From positions 1 through 6,063 of the forward strand of contig JAJZHR010000164.1 in NCBI GenBank assembly GCA_021810815.1: a stretch of DNA of 6,063 bases, given 5' to 3'. The notes under the pieces are model-generated. The model was not told where the DNA came from. It searched no databases and saw only the letters and a program-made list of their open reading frames with translations. Of the stretch, positions 1 to 6,038 are shown piece after piece; the first letter of the stretch is position 1, and each line of letters begins with the position of its first letter. A program made the translations under genes and the position numbers. Source of the stretch: Acidobacteriota bacterium. Lineage in GTDB: Bacteria; Acidobacteriota; Terriglobia; Terriglobales; Acidobacteriaceae.

Positions 1-2207
1 CTGACGCATTCGCCAAGGTCGTTGATCGTCTCCTCGCATCGCCTCGTTATGGCGAGCGCTGGGGTCGCCATTGGCTCGATGTCGCGCGCTACGGCGATGA
101 CGATATTCGCGGCCTGGATCCGCGCGGACGCGGCTATATGCCACTCGATGGCGCATGGGTCTATCGTGACTGGGTCATCAAGCAGTTCAACGACGACGTC
201 CCCTATGACAAGTTTGTGAAGATGCAGCTCGCCGGCGACCTGATGTCAAAGAATCCGACGCCGGAGGATCTGAAGGGAACTGGATTCCTGGGGGGAGCGC
301 CCTGGATATGGGATCAGGCGGAGCCAGTGCAGGGCCGTGCAGACGAGCGCAACGAGCGCATCGACGCCGTCAGTCGCGGCTTCCTCGGGCTCACCGTTGC
401 ATGCGCGCGCTGCCACGACCATAAGTACGACCCCATCCTCTCCAAAGACTACTACTCCCTGGGAAGCGTCTTCGCCAGCTCCACTTACAAGGAGTACAAC
501 TTTGTTCCTGCTGAACAGGTGGAGTTCTGGCGCGAGAAGTACCAGAAAGCGAACGACACCGATGATGCGGTTGAAGAGTACACCAAGACCGAGACAGAGC
601 AGCTTTCCAAAGCCCTGGCCGCGCAGACTTCGACATATATGGTCGCTGCCTGGAAGGTCGCCGGCAAGCCAAAGATGAAGGTGGAAGAGGCAGCAGACGC
701 GGCCCAGCTCGATCCAGAGCTTCTGCAGCGCTGGGTAGCTTTCCTCGCCAAGAAGCCGCGTTTCTATCCGTACTTCAAGGATTGGCAGGCGATGATTGCG
801 CAGGGCGGTACAGAGGACCAGGCAAAATATCTCGCCGACTCCTTCCAGCAAAGGGTGCTTGATCTCGAAATTGCAGAGAAGAAGATCGAGGTTGAGAACG
901 ACAAGATCATCGCCAAGGCTGGCGTCCCAACCGAGCGCAAGAAGGACGCGAAGCCGAACGAGTTCGATACCTATGACGAATTCTGCCCGGGATGCAGACT
1001 GGAACTGAAGGTGCTGCCCACGCAGGATGCCAATCTCTACGAGGATATCTTCGTCCGGGCTTTGGGTTCAGGTGTCTTCGACGAGCGCGGCCAGCCAGGT
1101 CTCTTCGTATTTCGCGGATGGGAGCTGACCCGTCGCCTGGGGCCCGCCGAACAGGCGTATCTGAACTCTCTGCGTGGAGGAGCACCCACTAGGAGGAGCG
1201 GATCTCCGCAGGCAATTCCAGCCATCTATCCGTTCGTTCATGGCATGGCCGACAAGCCCCAGCCGGTCGATATCAAAATCAACGTGCGCGGCAATCCGCA
1301 CACCCTCGGCGATGTCGCTCCCCGTGCCTTCCTCACCGTGCTGGGACCGTCGGACAAGAAGCCTTATACCCAGGGCAGTGGACGCCTGCAACTCGCCGAT
1401 GACATTGTAGCCAGCCCCCTTGCCACGCGGGTGATTGTGAACCGCATCTGGAAATGGCACTTCGGCACAGGCATCGTCAACACGCCGGACAACTTCGGCA
1501 AGGTAGGCGATCCTCCGTCCGATCCTGCATTGCTTGAATACATGTCGGTGCAGTTCTGCAAGGATGGCATGTCCATCAAGAAGCTGCAGCGCGAGATCAT
1601 GCTTTCGGCCGTATACCAGCAGAGCAGCATGGAGTCTGCGCAGGCGCACACCGTCGATCCTCAGAATCGCTACTACTCCCACTTCACCCTCCAGCGCCTC
1701 GATGCCGAGCAGTTGCGCGACTCCATGCTCTTCGTCGCCGGCGACCTCGACCTCAAGGAAGCAGGCGGTCCTGCAACTCCTCTTGGCCTGGACAACGACC
1801 GGCGCACCGTCTACGCCAAGGTCAGCCGCTTCCGCATCGATCCATTCCTGCAGGCGTTTGATTTCCCTAACCCCACGTTCACGGCTGAGCAGCGCTTCTC
1901 GACCAACGTCCCCGTCCAGCGCCTCTTTTTCATGAACAACGCGTTCGTCTACGCCCAGGCTGGCAAAGTAGCTGACCGCGTGTATCCCGCCGGCGGCAGT
2001 GGCAACAATGATGCGGCCCGCATCACCGATGCCTATCAATTGCTGTACGGTCGAGCGCCCACCCCGGCTGAGCTTCAGGCTGGCATCGAGTTCCTCAAGA
2101 ACACTCCCGAGAAGCCCGGCTATCTCGTGGATCAGGAGCCGCTCACGGCATGGAAGCAGTATGCCCGGGTGCTCTTCAGCTCGAACGAATTTGAATATCT
2201 CAACTAG
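1..2207 (+). CDS. PSCyt2/PSD1 (DUF1549-DUF1553) planctomycete-type cytochrome protein, 5' end missing
   Basis: The frame is open from nt 3 to the TAG at 2205-2207, giving 734 visible residues with no start, so the N-terminus lies outside the window. The ATG at 138 is internal, because the family motif RLLASPRYGERWGRHWLDVA is encoded upstream of it (nt 27-86). The PSCyt2 part covers about residues 1-165 and includes CARCHDHKYDP with a CxxCH haem-binding site (C134, C137, H138). A charged, mostly helical linker follows, with a coiled-coil-like stretch near residues 284-308 and a CPGC pair (C328, C331). The PSD1 part runs from about residue 420 to the end, with PVDIKINVRGNP, RVIVNRIWKWHFG (476-488), LSAVYQQSS and a C-terminal LLYGRAPTPAEL block. 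Full-length relatives often begin with a signal peptide and a PSCyt1 haem domain; whether this one does cannot be seen. The protein is probably exported. Its substrate and reaction are unknown. The DUF1501 gene downstream is its usual partner. Confidence 0.93.
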   Translation, partial: DAFAKVVDRLLASPRYGERWGRHWLDVARYGDDDIRGLDPRGRGYMPLDGAWVYRDWVIKQFNDDVPYDKFVKMQLAGDLMSKNPTPEDLKGTGFLGGAPWIWDQAEPVQGRADERNERIDAVSRGFLGLTVACARCHDHKYDPILSKDYYSLGSVFASSTYKEYNFVPAEQVEFWREKYQKANDTDDAVEEYTKTETEQLSKALAAQTSTYMVAAWKVAGKPKMKVEEAADAAQLDPELLQRWVAFLAKKPRFYPYFKDWQAMIAQGGTEDQAKYLADSFQQRVLDLEIAEKKIEVENDKIIAKAGVPTERKKDAKPNEFDTYDEFCPGCRLELKVLPTQDANLYEDIFVRALGSGVFDERGQPGLFVFRGWELTRRLGPAEQAYLNSLRGGAPTRRSGSPQAIPAIYPFVHGMADKPQPVDIKINVRGNPHTLGDVAPRAFLTVLGPSDKKPYTQGSGRLQLADDIVASPLATRVIVNRIWKWHFGTGIVNTPDNFGKVGDPPSDPALLEYMSVQFCKDGMSIKKLQREIMLSAVYQQSSMESAQAHTVDPQNRYYSHFTLQRLDAEQLRDSMLFVAGDLDLKEAGGPATPLGLDNDRRTVYAKVSRFRIDPFLQAFDFPNPTFTAEQRFSTNVPVQRLFFMNNAFVYAQAGKVADRVYPAGGSGNNDAARITDAYQLLYGRAPTPAELQAGIEFLKNTPEKPGYLVDQEPLTAWKQYARVLFSSNEFEYLN

Positions 2208-2270
2208 CAGAAGCAGAAAAATACAAAGCTCGGTTGCGAGCCCAGCACGATCAAGGACCGGGACCGAATC

Positions 2271-2276
2271 AAGGAG
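2271..2276 (+). promoter_or_regulatory. Shine-Dalgarno site that sets the DUF1501 start
   Basis: AAGGAG lies 8 nt before the ATG at 2285, which is ideal spacing. The frame stays open upstream to a TTG at 2234, but that codon has no comparable site, and the 17 extra residues would push the twin-arginine leader away from the N-terminus. The octamer ATCAAGGA occurs twice here (2250-2257 and 2268-2275), and only the second copy is placed to serve the ATG. Confidence 0.85.
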
Positions 2277-2284
2277 ATAAGCCC

Positions 2285-3748
2285 ATGTCTTGCCAGAAGC
2301 CGAAACCAATCAACCGTCGCGAAGCTCTCCGCTGCATCGGTGGCGGATTCGCCATGATGAGCTTCGCCAGCATGGTCGGCGAATCCCTCGCCCAGGCCGA
2401 GTCGTTGTCGCCTGCAGCCACCGCCGTCGACGGCTCCACGCCAGCCCCCTGGATGATCAAGGACCCCAACTTCAAGCCCAAGGCCAAGCACGTCATTTTT
2501 CTTTTCATGAATGGCGGCCTGTCCCAGGTGGACAGCTTTGATCCCAAGCCGATGCTCACCAAATACGACGGCCATCCCATGCCGGGCGGCGACCTTGGCC
2601 ACGAGCGCAAGACCGGCTCTCTCATGAAGTCGCCCTTCACCTTCAGGAAGTACGGCAAGAGCGGCATCGAAGTCAGCGAACTCTTTCCCAACGTAGGCGA
2701 ATGCATCGACGACATCTGCGTCGTCCGCTCCGTCTACACTGAAATTCCCAACCACGAGCCTGCGCTCATCATGATGAACACCGGCGCCAACATCATCGGC
2801 CGGCCCTCGATGGGAGCATGGCTCACCTATGGCCTCGGCACGCAGAACAAGAATCTCCCTGGCTTCGTCGTTCTCTGCCCGCAGGTTCCCACCACGGTCG
2901 GTCCGCCGCTCTGGAGCTCCGGTTTCCTTCCTCCCGTGAACCAGGCAACGTATGTCTCCACGGACACCAGCCAGAAGGAGTTTGACCCCTACAAGCTCAT
3001 TCCCAACATCCACAATGACCGCTTCAATATCAAGCAGCAACGTCACGAACTCGACCTTATCGAGAAGCTCGACAAGCTCAACATGGCGGAGACGCACGCT
3101 CAGGACGATCCCCAGCTAGAGGCCACCATCGGCTCCATGGAGACCGCCTACCGCATGCAGACCGAAGCTCCCGATGTCTTCGACGTGCGCAAGGAGAGCG
3201 CCGCCACCATCAAGATGTACGGAGAGGGAAGCACAGCGCGCGGCTGCCTCACTGCTGCGCGACTGGTGGAGCGCGGCGTCCGCATGGTGCAGGTCTACTA
3301 CTCGCAGGGCGATCCCTGGGATGCTCACTTCGATATTCAGGCCCACCGCAAGAACGCCAAGGACTCTGATCAGCCCTTTGCGGCTCTCGTGAAGGATCTC
3401 AAGGCGCGCGGCCTCTTCGACGAGACCATCATTGTCTGCGGGTCGGAGTTTGGCCGCACTCCTGTCGTCGAGCTTGGCGGCGCCGGCACCCACGCCGGCC
3501 GCGACCACAACCCTCACGGCTTCAGCATGTGGCTCGCTGGCGGAGGCATCAAGGGCGGCATGACCTATGGCGCCACCGATGACTTCGGATGGAAGGTCGT
3601 CGACAAGCCCGTCCACGTCCATGACATCCACGCCACCATCCTCTACCTCATGGGCATCGACCACACCAAGCTCACCTACCGCTCCAGTGGCCGCGATTTC
3701 CGCCTTACCGATGTCGCAGGCAACGTGATTCACGACATCATCGCGTAA
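2285..3748 (+). CDS. DUF1501 family protein (alkaline phosphatase/sulfatase-like superfamily), Tat-type leader
   Basis: 487 residues from ATG 2285, near the usual length for DUF1501. The N-terminus reads NRREALRC (10-17), followed by a Gly/Ala/Met/Ser hydrophobic stretch to about residue 36. This resembles a twin-arginine signal and suggests folded export, though the motif is not a perfect S/T-R-R-x-F-L-K. Family blocks appear in order: KHVIFLFMNGGLSQVDSFD (68-86), PNHEPALIMMNTG (155-167), WDAHFD (345-350), GSEFGRTP (386-393), GRDHNPHGF (405-413), HVHDIHATIL (444-453) and GRDFRLTDV (469-477). The Asp and His residues in these blocks are the likely metal ligands of the alkaline-phosphatase-like fold; the assignment is by analogy. 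It follows the PSCyt2/PSD1 gene by 77 nt on the same strand, the standard arrangement for this pair. No enzymatic activity is established for the family, so I assign none. Confidence 0.95.
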   Translation: MSCQKPKPINRREALRCIGGGFAMMSFASMVGESLAQAESLSPAATAVDGSTPAPWMIKDPNFKPKAKHVIFLFMNGGLSQVDSFDPKPMLTKYDGHPMPGGDLGHERKTGSLMKSPFTFRKYGKSGIEVSELFPNVGECIDDICVVRSVYTEIPNHEPALIMMNTGANIIGRPSMGAWLTYGLGTQNKNLPGFVVLCPQVPTTVGPPLWSSGFLPPVNQATYVSTDTSQKEFDPYKLIPNIHNDRFNIKQQRHELDLIEKLDKLNMAETHAQDDPQLEATIGSMETAYRMQTEAPDVFDVRKESAATIKMYGEGSTARGCLTAARLVERGVRMVQVYYSQGDPWDAHFDIQAHRKNAKDSDQPFAALVKDLKARGLFDETIIVCGSEFGRTPVVELGGAGTHAGRDHNPHGFSMWLAGGGIKGGMTYGATDDFGWKVVDKPVHVHDIHATILYLMGIDHTKLTYRSSGRDFRLTDVAGNVIHDIIA

Positions 3749-3755
3749 TCCTCAG

Positions 3756-3788
3756 GCAGGCGGAGCGACGTACCCTGGCTCCGCCTGC
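3756..3788 (+). terminator. GC-rich hairpin after the DUF1501 gene, possible weak terminator or mRNA-stabilising stem
   Basis: GCAGGCGGAGC (3756-3766) and GCTCCGCCTGC (3778-3788) are perfect reverse complements: an 11-bp stem with an 11-nt loop, starting 7 nt after the stop codon. No T-run follows (the next bases are ACGAATTCC), so it is not a standard intrinsic terminator. It could slow or partly stop transcription, or protect the 3' end of the upstream message, which would separate expression of the PSCyt2/DUF1501 pair from the redox genes. Confidence 0.55.
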
Positions 3789-3792
3789 ACGA

Positions 3793-3821
3793 ATTCCTCC
3801 AACCAATCCACTCCGAGGAAT
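3793..3821 (+). promoter_or_regulatory. Inverted repeat covering the ribosome-binding site of the CuA gene
   Basis: ATTCCTC (3793-3799) is the exact reverse complement of GAGGAAT (3815-3821), a 7-bp stem with a 15-nt loop. The right arm contains GAGGAA (3815-3820), the only Shine-Dalgarno-like sequence before the ATG at 3833. If the stem forms in the mRNA it would hide the ribosome-binding site. A 7-bp repeat in an 84-nt gap can also arise by chance. Confidence 0.4.
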
Positions 3822-3832
3822 CCATAACGCCT

Positions 3833-4207
3833 ATGAAGATGAATACATCTGTCGCAGCTCTTGCCCTTGTTGGCATGCTTGCTTTATCAGGCCCTGCATC
3901 CGCCAAGGGGCGTGCCAGGGACGTTGAGCCCCAGGTGATCGAGATTCACGCCAAGAAGTTCGGCTACGAGCCAGAGCAGATCACGCTGCACAAGGGCGAG
4001 ACCTACAAGCTGCACCTCACCTCCGACGACGTACCCCACAGCCTTCGCATCAAGCAGTTGGACCTGAACGCAAAGATGAAGGCGGGCGAGTTCGACGACG
4101 TCCTCTTCACACCGGAGCAGATGGGCGACTTCACGGCCGATTGCGGTCTCTACTGCGGCGCCGGTCACAAGAAGATGTCCATGATCGTCCACGTGGTCGG
4201 TAAGTAG
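3833..4207 (+). CDS. exported single-domain cupredoxin with a complete CuA (COX2-type) copper site
   Basis: 124 residues. Residues 1-24 form a signal peptide (MKMN, hydrophobic core, PASA before K25), leaving about 100 periplasmic residues: one cupredoxin barrel. The ligands are H69 (in VPHSLR) and the C-terminal block CGLYCGAGHKKM, giving C104, C108, H112 and M115. This is CxxxCxxxHxxM, the binuclear CuA pattern, not a mononuclear type 1 site. Spacing H-35-C-4-C-4-H-3-M equals that of Paracoccus cytochrome oxidase subunit II (H181, C216, C220, H224, M227). The position matching the backbone-carbonyl ligand (E218) is L106, which is acceptable because only the carbonyl binds. The predicted role is one-electron transfer between a cytochrome c and an unknown partner. 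There is no haem domain, and a COX2-type membrane anchor is not evident, although an uncleaved leader could serve as one. GAGGAA sits 12 nt before the ATG, slightly long. The next gene starts directly at the stop codon. Confidence 0.92.
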   Translation: MKMNTSVAALALVGMLALSGPASAKGRARDVEPQVIEIHAKKFGYEPEQITLHKGETYKLHLTSDDVPHSLRIKQLDLNAKMKAGEFDDVLFTPEQMGDFTADCGLYCGAGHKKMSMIVHVVGK

Positions 4208-4696
4208 ATGAAGGTTGCATCCGTCTCACAGCTTGTCTTGCTCAGCGCGCTTCTCACGGCGGACCTGGGTTGCCGTGCAAAGGTGCCCTCGTCCACAGAG
4301 GCGAGCATCGTCGACTGGACCAAGCACCATGTAACCGTCGGCGGCAGGAGCGACGTCAACCCCGTGCCGGCGCTTCCCGATAATATCGACGACGGCAAGC
4401 AGGCCTTTGCCTCCTACTGCATGGTCTGCCATGGCCTCGACGGTCAGAACACCGGCGTGCCGTTCGCCGGCACCCTCTCTCCGCCGGTCCCGTCCCTTGC
4501 CGGCGCAGAGGTGCAGACCTACACCGATGGCCAGCTCAAATGGATCATCAAGAACGGCCTCTATCCTTCCGGAATGCCGCCTGCTGGCAAGGACTTCTCG
4601 GACGACGACATCTGGCGCATGGTCCTCTACATTCGGCATCTGCCGCCAAAGGGCAGCCTCGGCGACCCCGTCGTCTACGGCGGCACAGCAAAATAG
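4208..4696 (+). CDS. class I-type monohaem cytochrome c, exported, possibly a lipoprotein
   Basis: 162 residues with one haem site C71-M-V-C74-H75 in ASYCMVCHGLDG. M123 in SGMPPAG is the likely sixth ligand, and a C-terminal helix (DDDIWRMVLYIRHL, 132-145) is typical of small class I cytochromes. The N-terminus is hydrophobic (about 6-19) and then reads ADLGC. C22 may be a lipidated cysteine, but Asp at -3 makes the lipobox atypical, so lipidation is uncertain. About 45 residues of linker before the haem domain would suit a tethered carrier. The ATG abuts the TAG of the CuA gene (TAGATG at 4205-4210) with only a weak ribosome site, so translation is probably coupled. That coupling, plus matching location, makes this the best candidate electron partner of the CuA protein. 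Confidence 0.93.
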   Translation: MKVASVSQLVLLSALLTADLGCRAKVPSSTEASIVDWTKHHVTVGGRSDVNPVPALPDNIDDGKQAFASYCMVCHGLDGQNTGVPFAGTLSPPVPSLAGAEVQTYTDGQLKWIIKNGLYPSGMPPAGKDFSDDDIWRMVLYIRHLPPKGSLGDPVVYGGTAK

Positions 4697-4746
4697 AGGG
4701 TGGCCTTGTATCGCCTTCCATCTACCACCGGCAACCGGGCCTCCAT

Positions 4747-4762
4747 TGTGACTAGAGTCACA
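4747..4762 (+). promoter_or_regulatory. perfect CRP-type operator palindrome (TGTGA-N6-TCACA)
   Basis: TGTGACTAGAGTCACA has 7-bp perfect arms around a central AG and matches the core consensus of CRP/Vfr/GlxR-type regulators exactly (TGTGA, six bases, TCACA). It lies in the 116-nt gap before the membrane ferredoxin gene, 50 nt before its ATG. TAGCTT at 4785-4790 is a weak -10 candidate. With a transcription start near 4796 the palindrome would be centred near -41.5, the class II activator position, though the leader would then be very short. The half-sites do not match FNR or DNR sites (TTGAT...ATCAA). The cognate regulator is not in the window. Confidence 0.6.
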
Positions 4763-4812
4763 TCGCCGGACCCCTCTTCACCCATAGCTTATGGAAAGAG
4801 GTCTACTCTCCG

Positions 4813-5946
4813 ATGGCCACCACTCTCCATCCAGCTACCGCCAGATCAGCCGGGTCAGGCCCGGCGCCGCGCCGCAGAAAGCCGCTGTTTCGCCGCTCTG
4901 CTCCCGACCGTTCCCAGTCGCTCCGCCGCACCGTGCAGTTTGCCTTCCTCGGCCTCAACGTCTGGATCGGCATTCAATTCCTGATGTGGGTTCATTACTT
5001 TGAGAGCCACGGAGCATCCCGCTATGTCGGTCGCCCCGCCGGCGTCGACGGCTGGCTTCCCATCGCCGGCCTCATGAACCTGAAGTATTTCCTGTTTACC
5101 GGCCACTTGCCGCTCATCCACCCGGCGTCCCTGGTGTTGATCAGCGTGTTCCTCCTCGCCAGCATGTTTCTGAAGAAGTCCTTCTGCTCCTGGCTCTGCC
5201 CCGTCGGCACCGTTTCGGAGTACCTGTGGAAGCTCGGGCGCCGGCTTTTTCGCCGCAATTTCCTTGTGCCCCGCTGGCTAGATCCGATCCTGCGTAGCCT
5301 GAAATATCTCCTGCTCGCCTTCTTCGCCGGCATCGTCCTCACGATGTCCGCAGATGCGCTCAACGGGTTTCTGCTGGCGCCCTTTGGCATCATCGTAGAC
5401 GTCAAAATGCTCAACTTCTTCCGCGAATTGAGCATTGGCGGCTTCGCGATTCTCGCCGCACTCATGCTTCTGTCCGTCTTCATCCAGAATTTCTGGTGCC
5501 GCTTCCTCTGCCCCTACGGAGCCTTGATGGGGCTTGCTTCTCTGGTCAGCCCGGTAAAGATTCGCCGCGATTCCGACGCCTGCATCGACTGCGGCAAATG
5601 CGCCCGCGCATGCCCCTCCCATCTGCCCGTTGATCAGCTGCTTCAGATCCGATCCGCCGAATGCTCCGCCTGCATGGAGTGCGTCGCCGCCTGCCCGGCA
5701 GAGAACGCGTTGCAATTCTCGCTACCGCCCCGCGCCTCACAAGACGAATGCCCCGCAGAGGAGCCAGCGCAGATCGTCGCACGCTGGCGCAACCGCAGCA
5801 TTGGCCCGAGGACGATGGCCGCGGCTCTGGTCCTGATCTTCATTGGCTTTGTCGGTGTGGCGCGTCTCACCGGCCACTGGCAGACCTACATCTCCCGCGA
5901 TGTCTACATGCGCCTGGTTCCCCATGCAGACGAGTACAACCACTGA
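4813..5946 (+). CDS. membrane-bound 4Fe-4S ferredoxin-type protein of the NapH/NosR/CcoG group
   Basis: 377 residues. The basic N-terminus (about 1-40, many Arg) should be cytoplasmic. Predicted membrane spans are near 41-62, 101-122, 163-180, 207-228 and 334-352. Two CxxxCP motifs follow spans 2 and 4 (C125-SWL-C129-P and C229-RFL-C233-P), the Fer4_5 signature. A cytoplasmic ferredoxin region follows with two full cluster motifs: C257, C260, C263, C267 and C284, C287, C290, C294. With an inside N-terminus, all cysteine motifs face the cytoplasm and the last 25 residues face out. The N-terminal FMN-binding domain of NosR and the C-terminal domain of CcoG are both missing, so neither name is given. 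Relatives pass electrons from quinol to periplasmic reductases, or reduce copper during oxidase assembly (CcoG). AAAGAGG (4795-4801) precedes the only plausible ATG by 11 nt, and the frame has a stop at 4753. A CRP-type palindrome lies upstream. Confidence 0.92.
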   Translation: MATTLHPATARSAGSGPAPRRRKPLFRRSAPDRSQSLRRTVQFAFLGLNVWIGIQFLMWVHYFESHGASRYVGRPAGVDGWLPIAGLMNLKYFLFTGHLPLIHPASLVLISVFLLASMFLKKSFCSWLCPVGTVSEYLWKLGRRLFRRNFLVPRWLDPILRSLKYLLLAFFAGIVLTMSADALNGFLLAPFGIIVDVKMLNFFRELSIGGFAILAALMLLSVFIQNFWCRFLCPYGALMGLASLVSPVKIRRDSDACIDCGKCARACPSHLPVDQLLQIRSAECSACMECVAACPAENALQFSLPPRASQDECPAEEPAQIVARWRNRSIGPRTMAAALVLIFIGFVGVARLTGHWQTYISRDVYMRLVPHADEYNH

Positions 5947-5962
5947 GAGGCAGCACTGCCTC
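5947..5962 (+). terminator. short hairpin directly after the ferredoxin gene, weak terminator candidate
   Basis: GAGGCAG (5947-5953) and CTGCCTC (5956-5962) are exact reverse complements separated by CA. In RNA this would fold as six pairs closing a GCAC tetraloop. It begins immediately after the TGA stop. The nearest T-run (TTTT at 5980-5983) is 17 nt away, too far for a standard intrinsic terminator, so this is only a candidate. Confidence 0.4.
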
Positions 5963-5993
5963 CAGGCGTGTAAGCGGGGTTTTGTCGGGCTGT

Positions 5994-6038
5994 GCGCAGA
6001 CCTTCTCGGATCAGAGCAGGTTCAGCGCAAGTCTGCGC
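5994..6038. repeat. inverted repeat in the 3' non-coding stretch
   Basis: GCGCAGAC (5994-6001) pairs exactly with GTCTGCGC (6031-6038), an 8-bp stem around a 29-nt loop. The right arm can instead form a tight local hairpin, GCGCA (6025-6029) with TGCGC (6034-6038) and a 4-nt loop. The rest of 5947-6063 holds no supported gene. An ATG ends the window at 6061-6063, but no ribosome site precedes it, so I do not call a start. Confidence 0.4.

Noticed and set aside
22..219. 65-residue + strand frame starting near the left edge
   Set aside because: It is out of frame with the PSCyt2 motifs encoded at the same place, and its Ser/Thr/Ala-rich translation is typical of a shifted frame.
2234..2284. 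TTG at 2234 as the start of the DUF1501 protein
   Set aside because: The ATG at 2285 has an ideally spaced AAGGAG and places the twin-arginine leader at the N-terminus.
1068..2309. 413-residue open frame on the - strand
   Set aside because: It lies opposite the PSCyt2/PSD1 gene, which has clear family motifs throughout. Long antisense frames are expected in GC-rich coding DNA, and the translation shows no recognisable domain.
2204..3097. 297-residue open frame on the - strand
   Set aside because: It is a shadow of the DUF1501 gene. The translation is low in motif content, rich in Val/Gly/Ala/Asp/Glu, and has no domain I recognise.
4208..4696. Treating the CuA protein and cytochrome c as a split COX2-cytochrome c fusion
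   Set aside because: Each has its own leader peptide and a complete domain, and there is an intact stop and start between them, so a frameshifted fusion is not supported.
4782..4794. Small inverted repeat CCATA-GCT-TATGG before the ferredoxin gene
   Set aside because: A 5-bp stem with a 3-nt loop is too weak and common to call an element. It overlaps the possible -10 region.
4813..5946. Naming the membrane ferredoxin nosR, napH or ccoG
   Set aside because: It shares their CxxxCP and 4Fe-4S core but lacks the FMN domain of NosR and the C-terminal domain of CcoG, and no nap, nos or cco genes are in the window.
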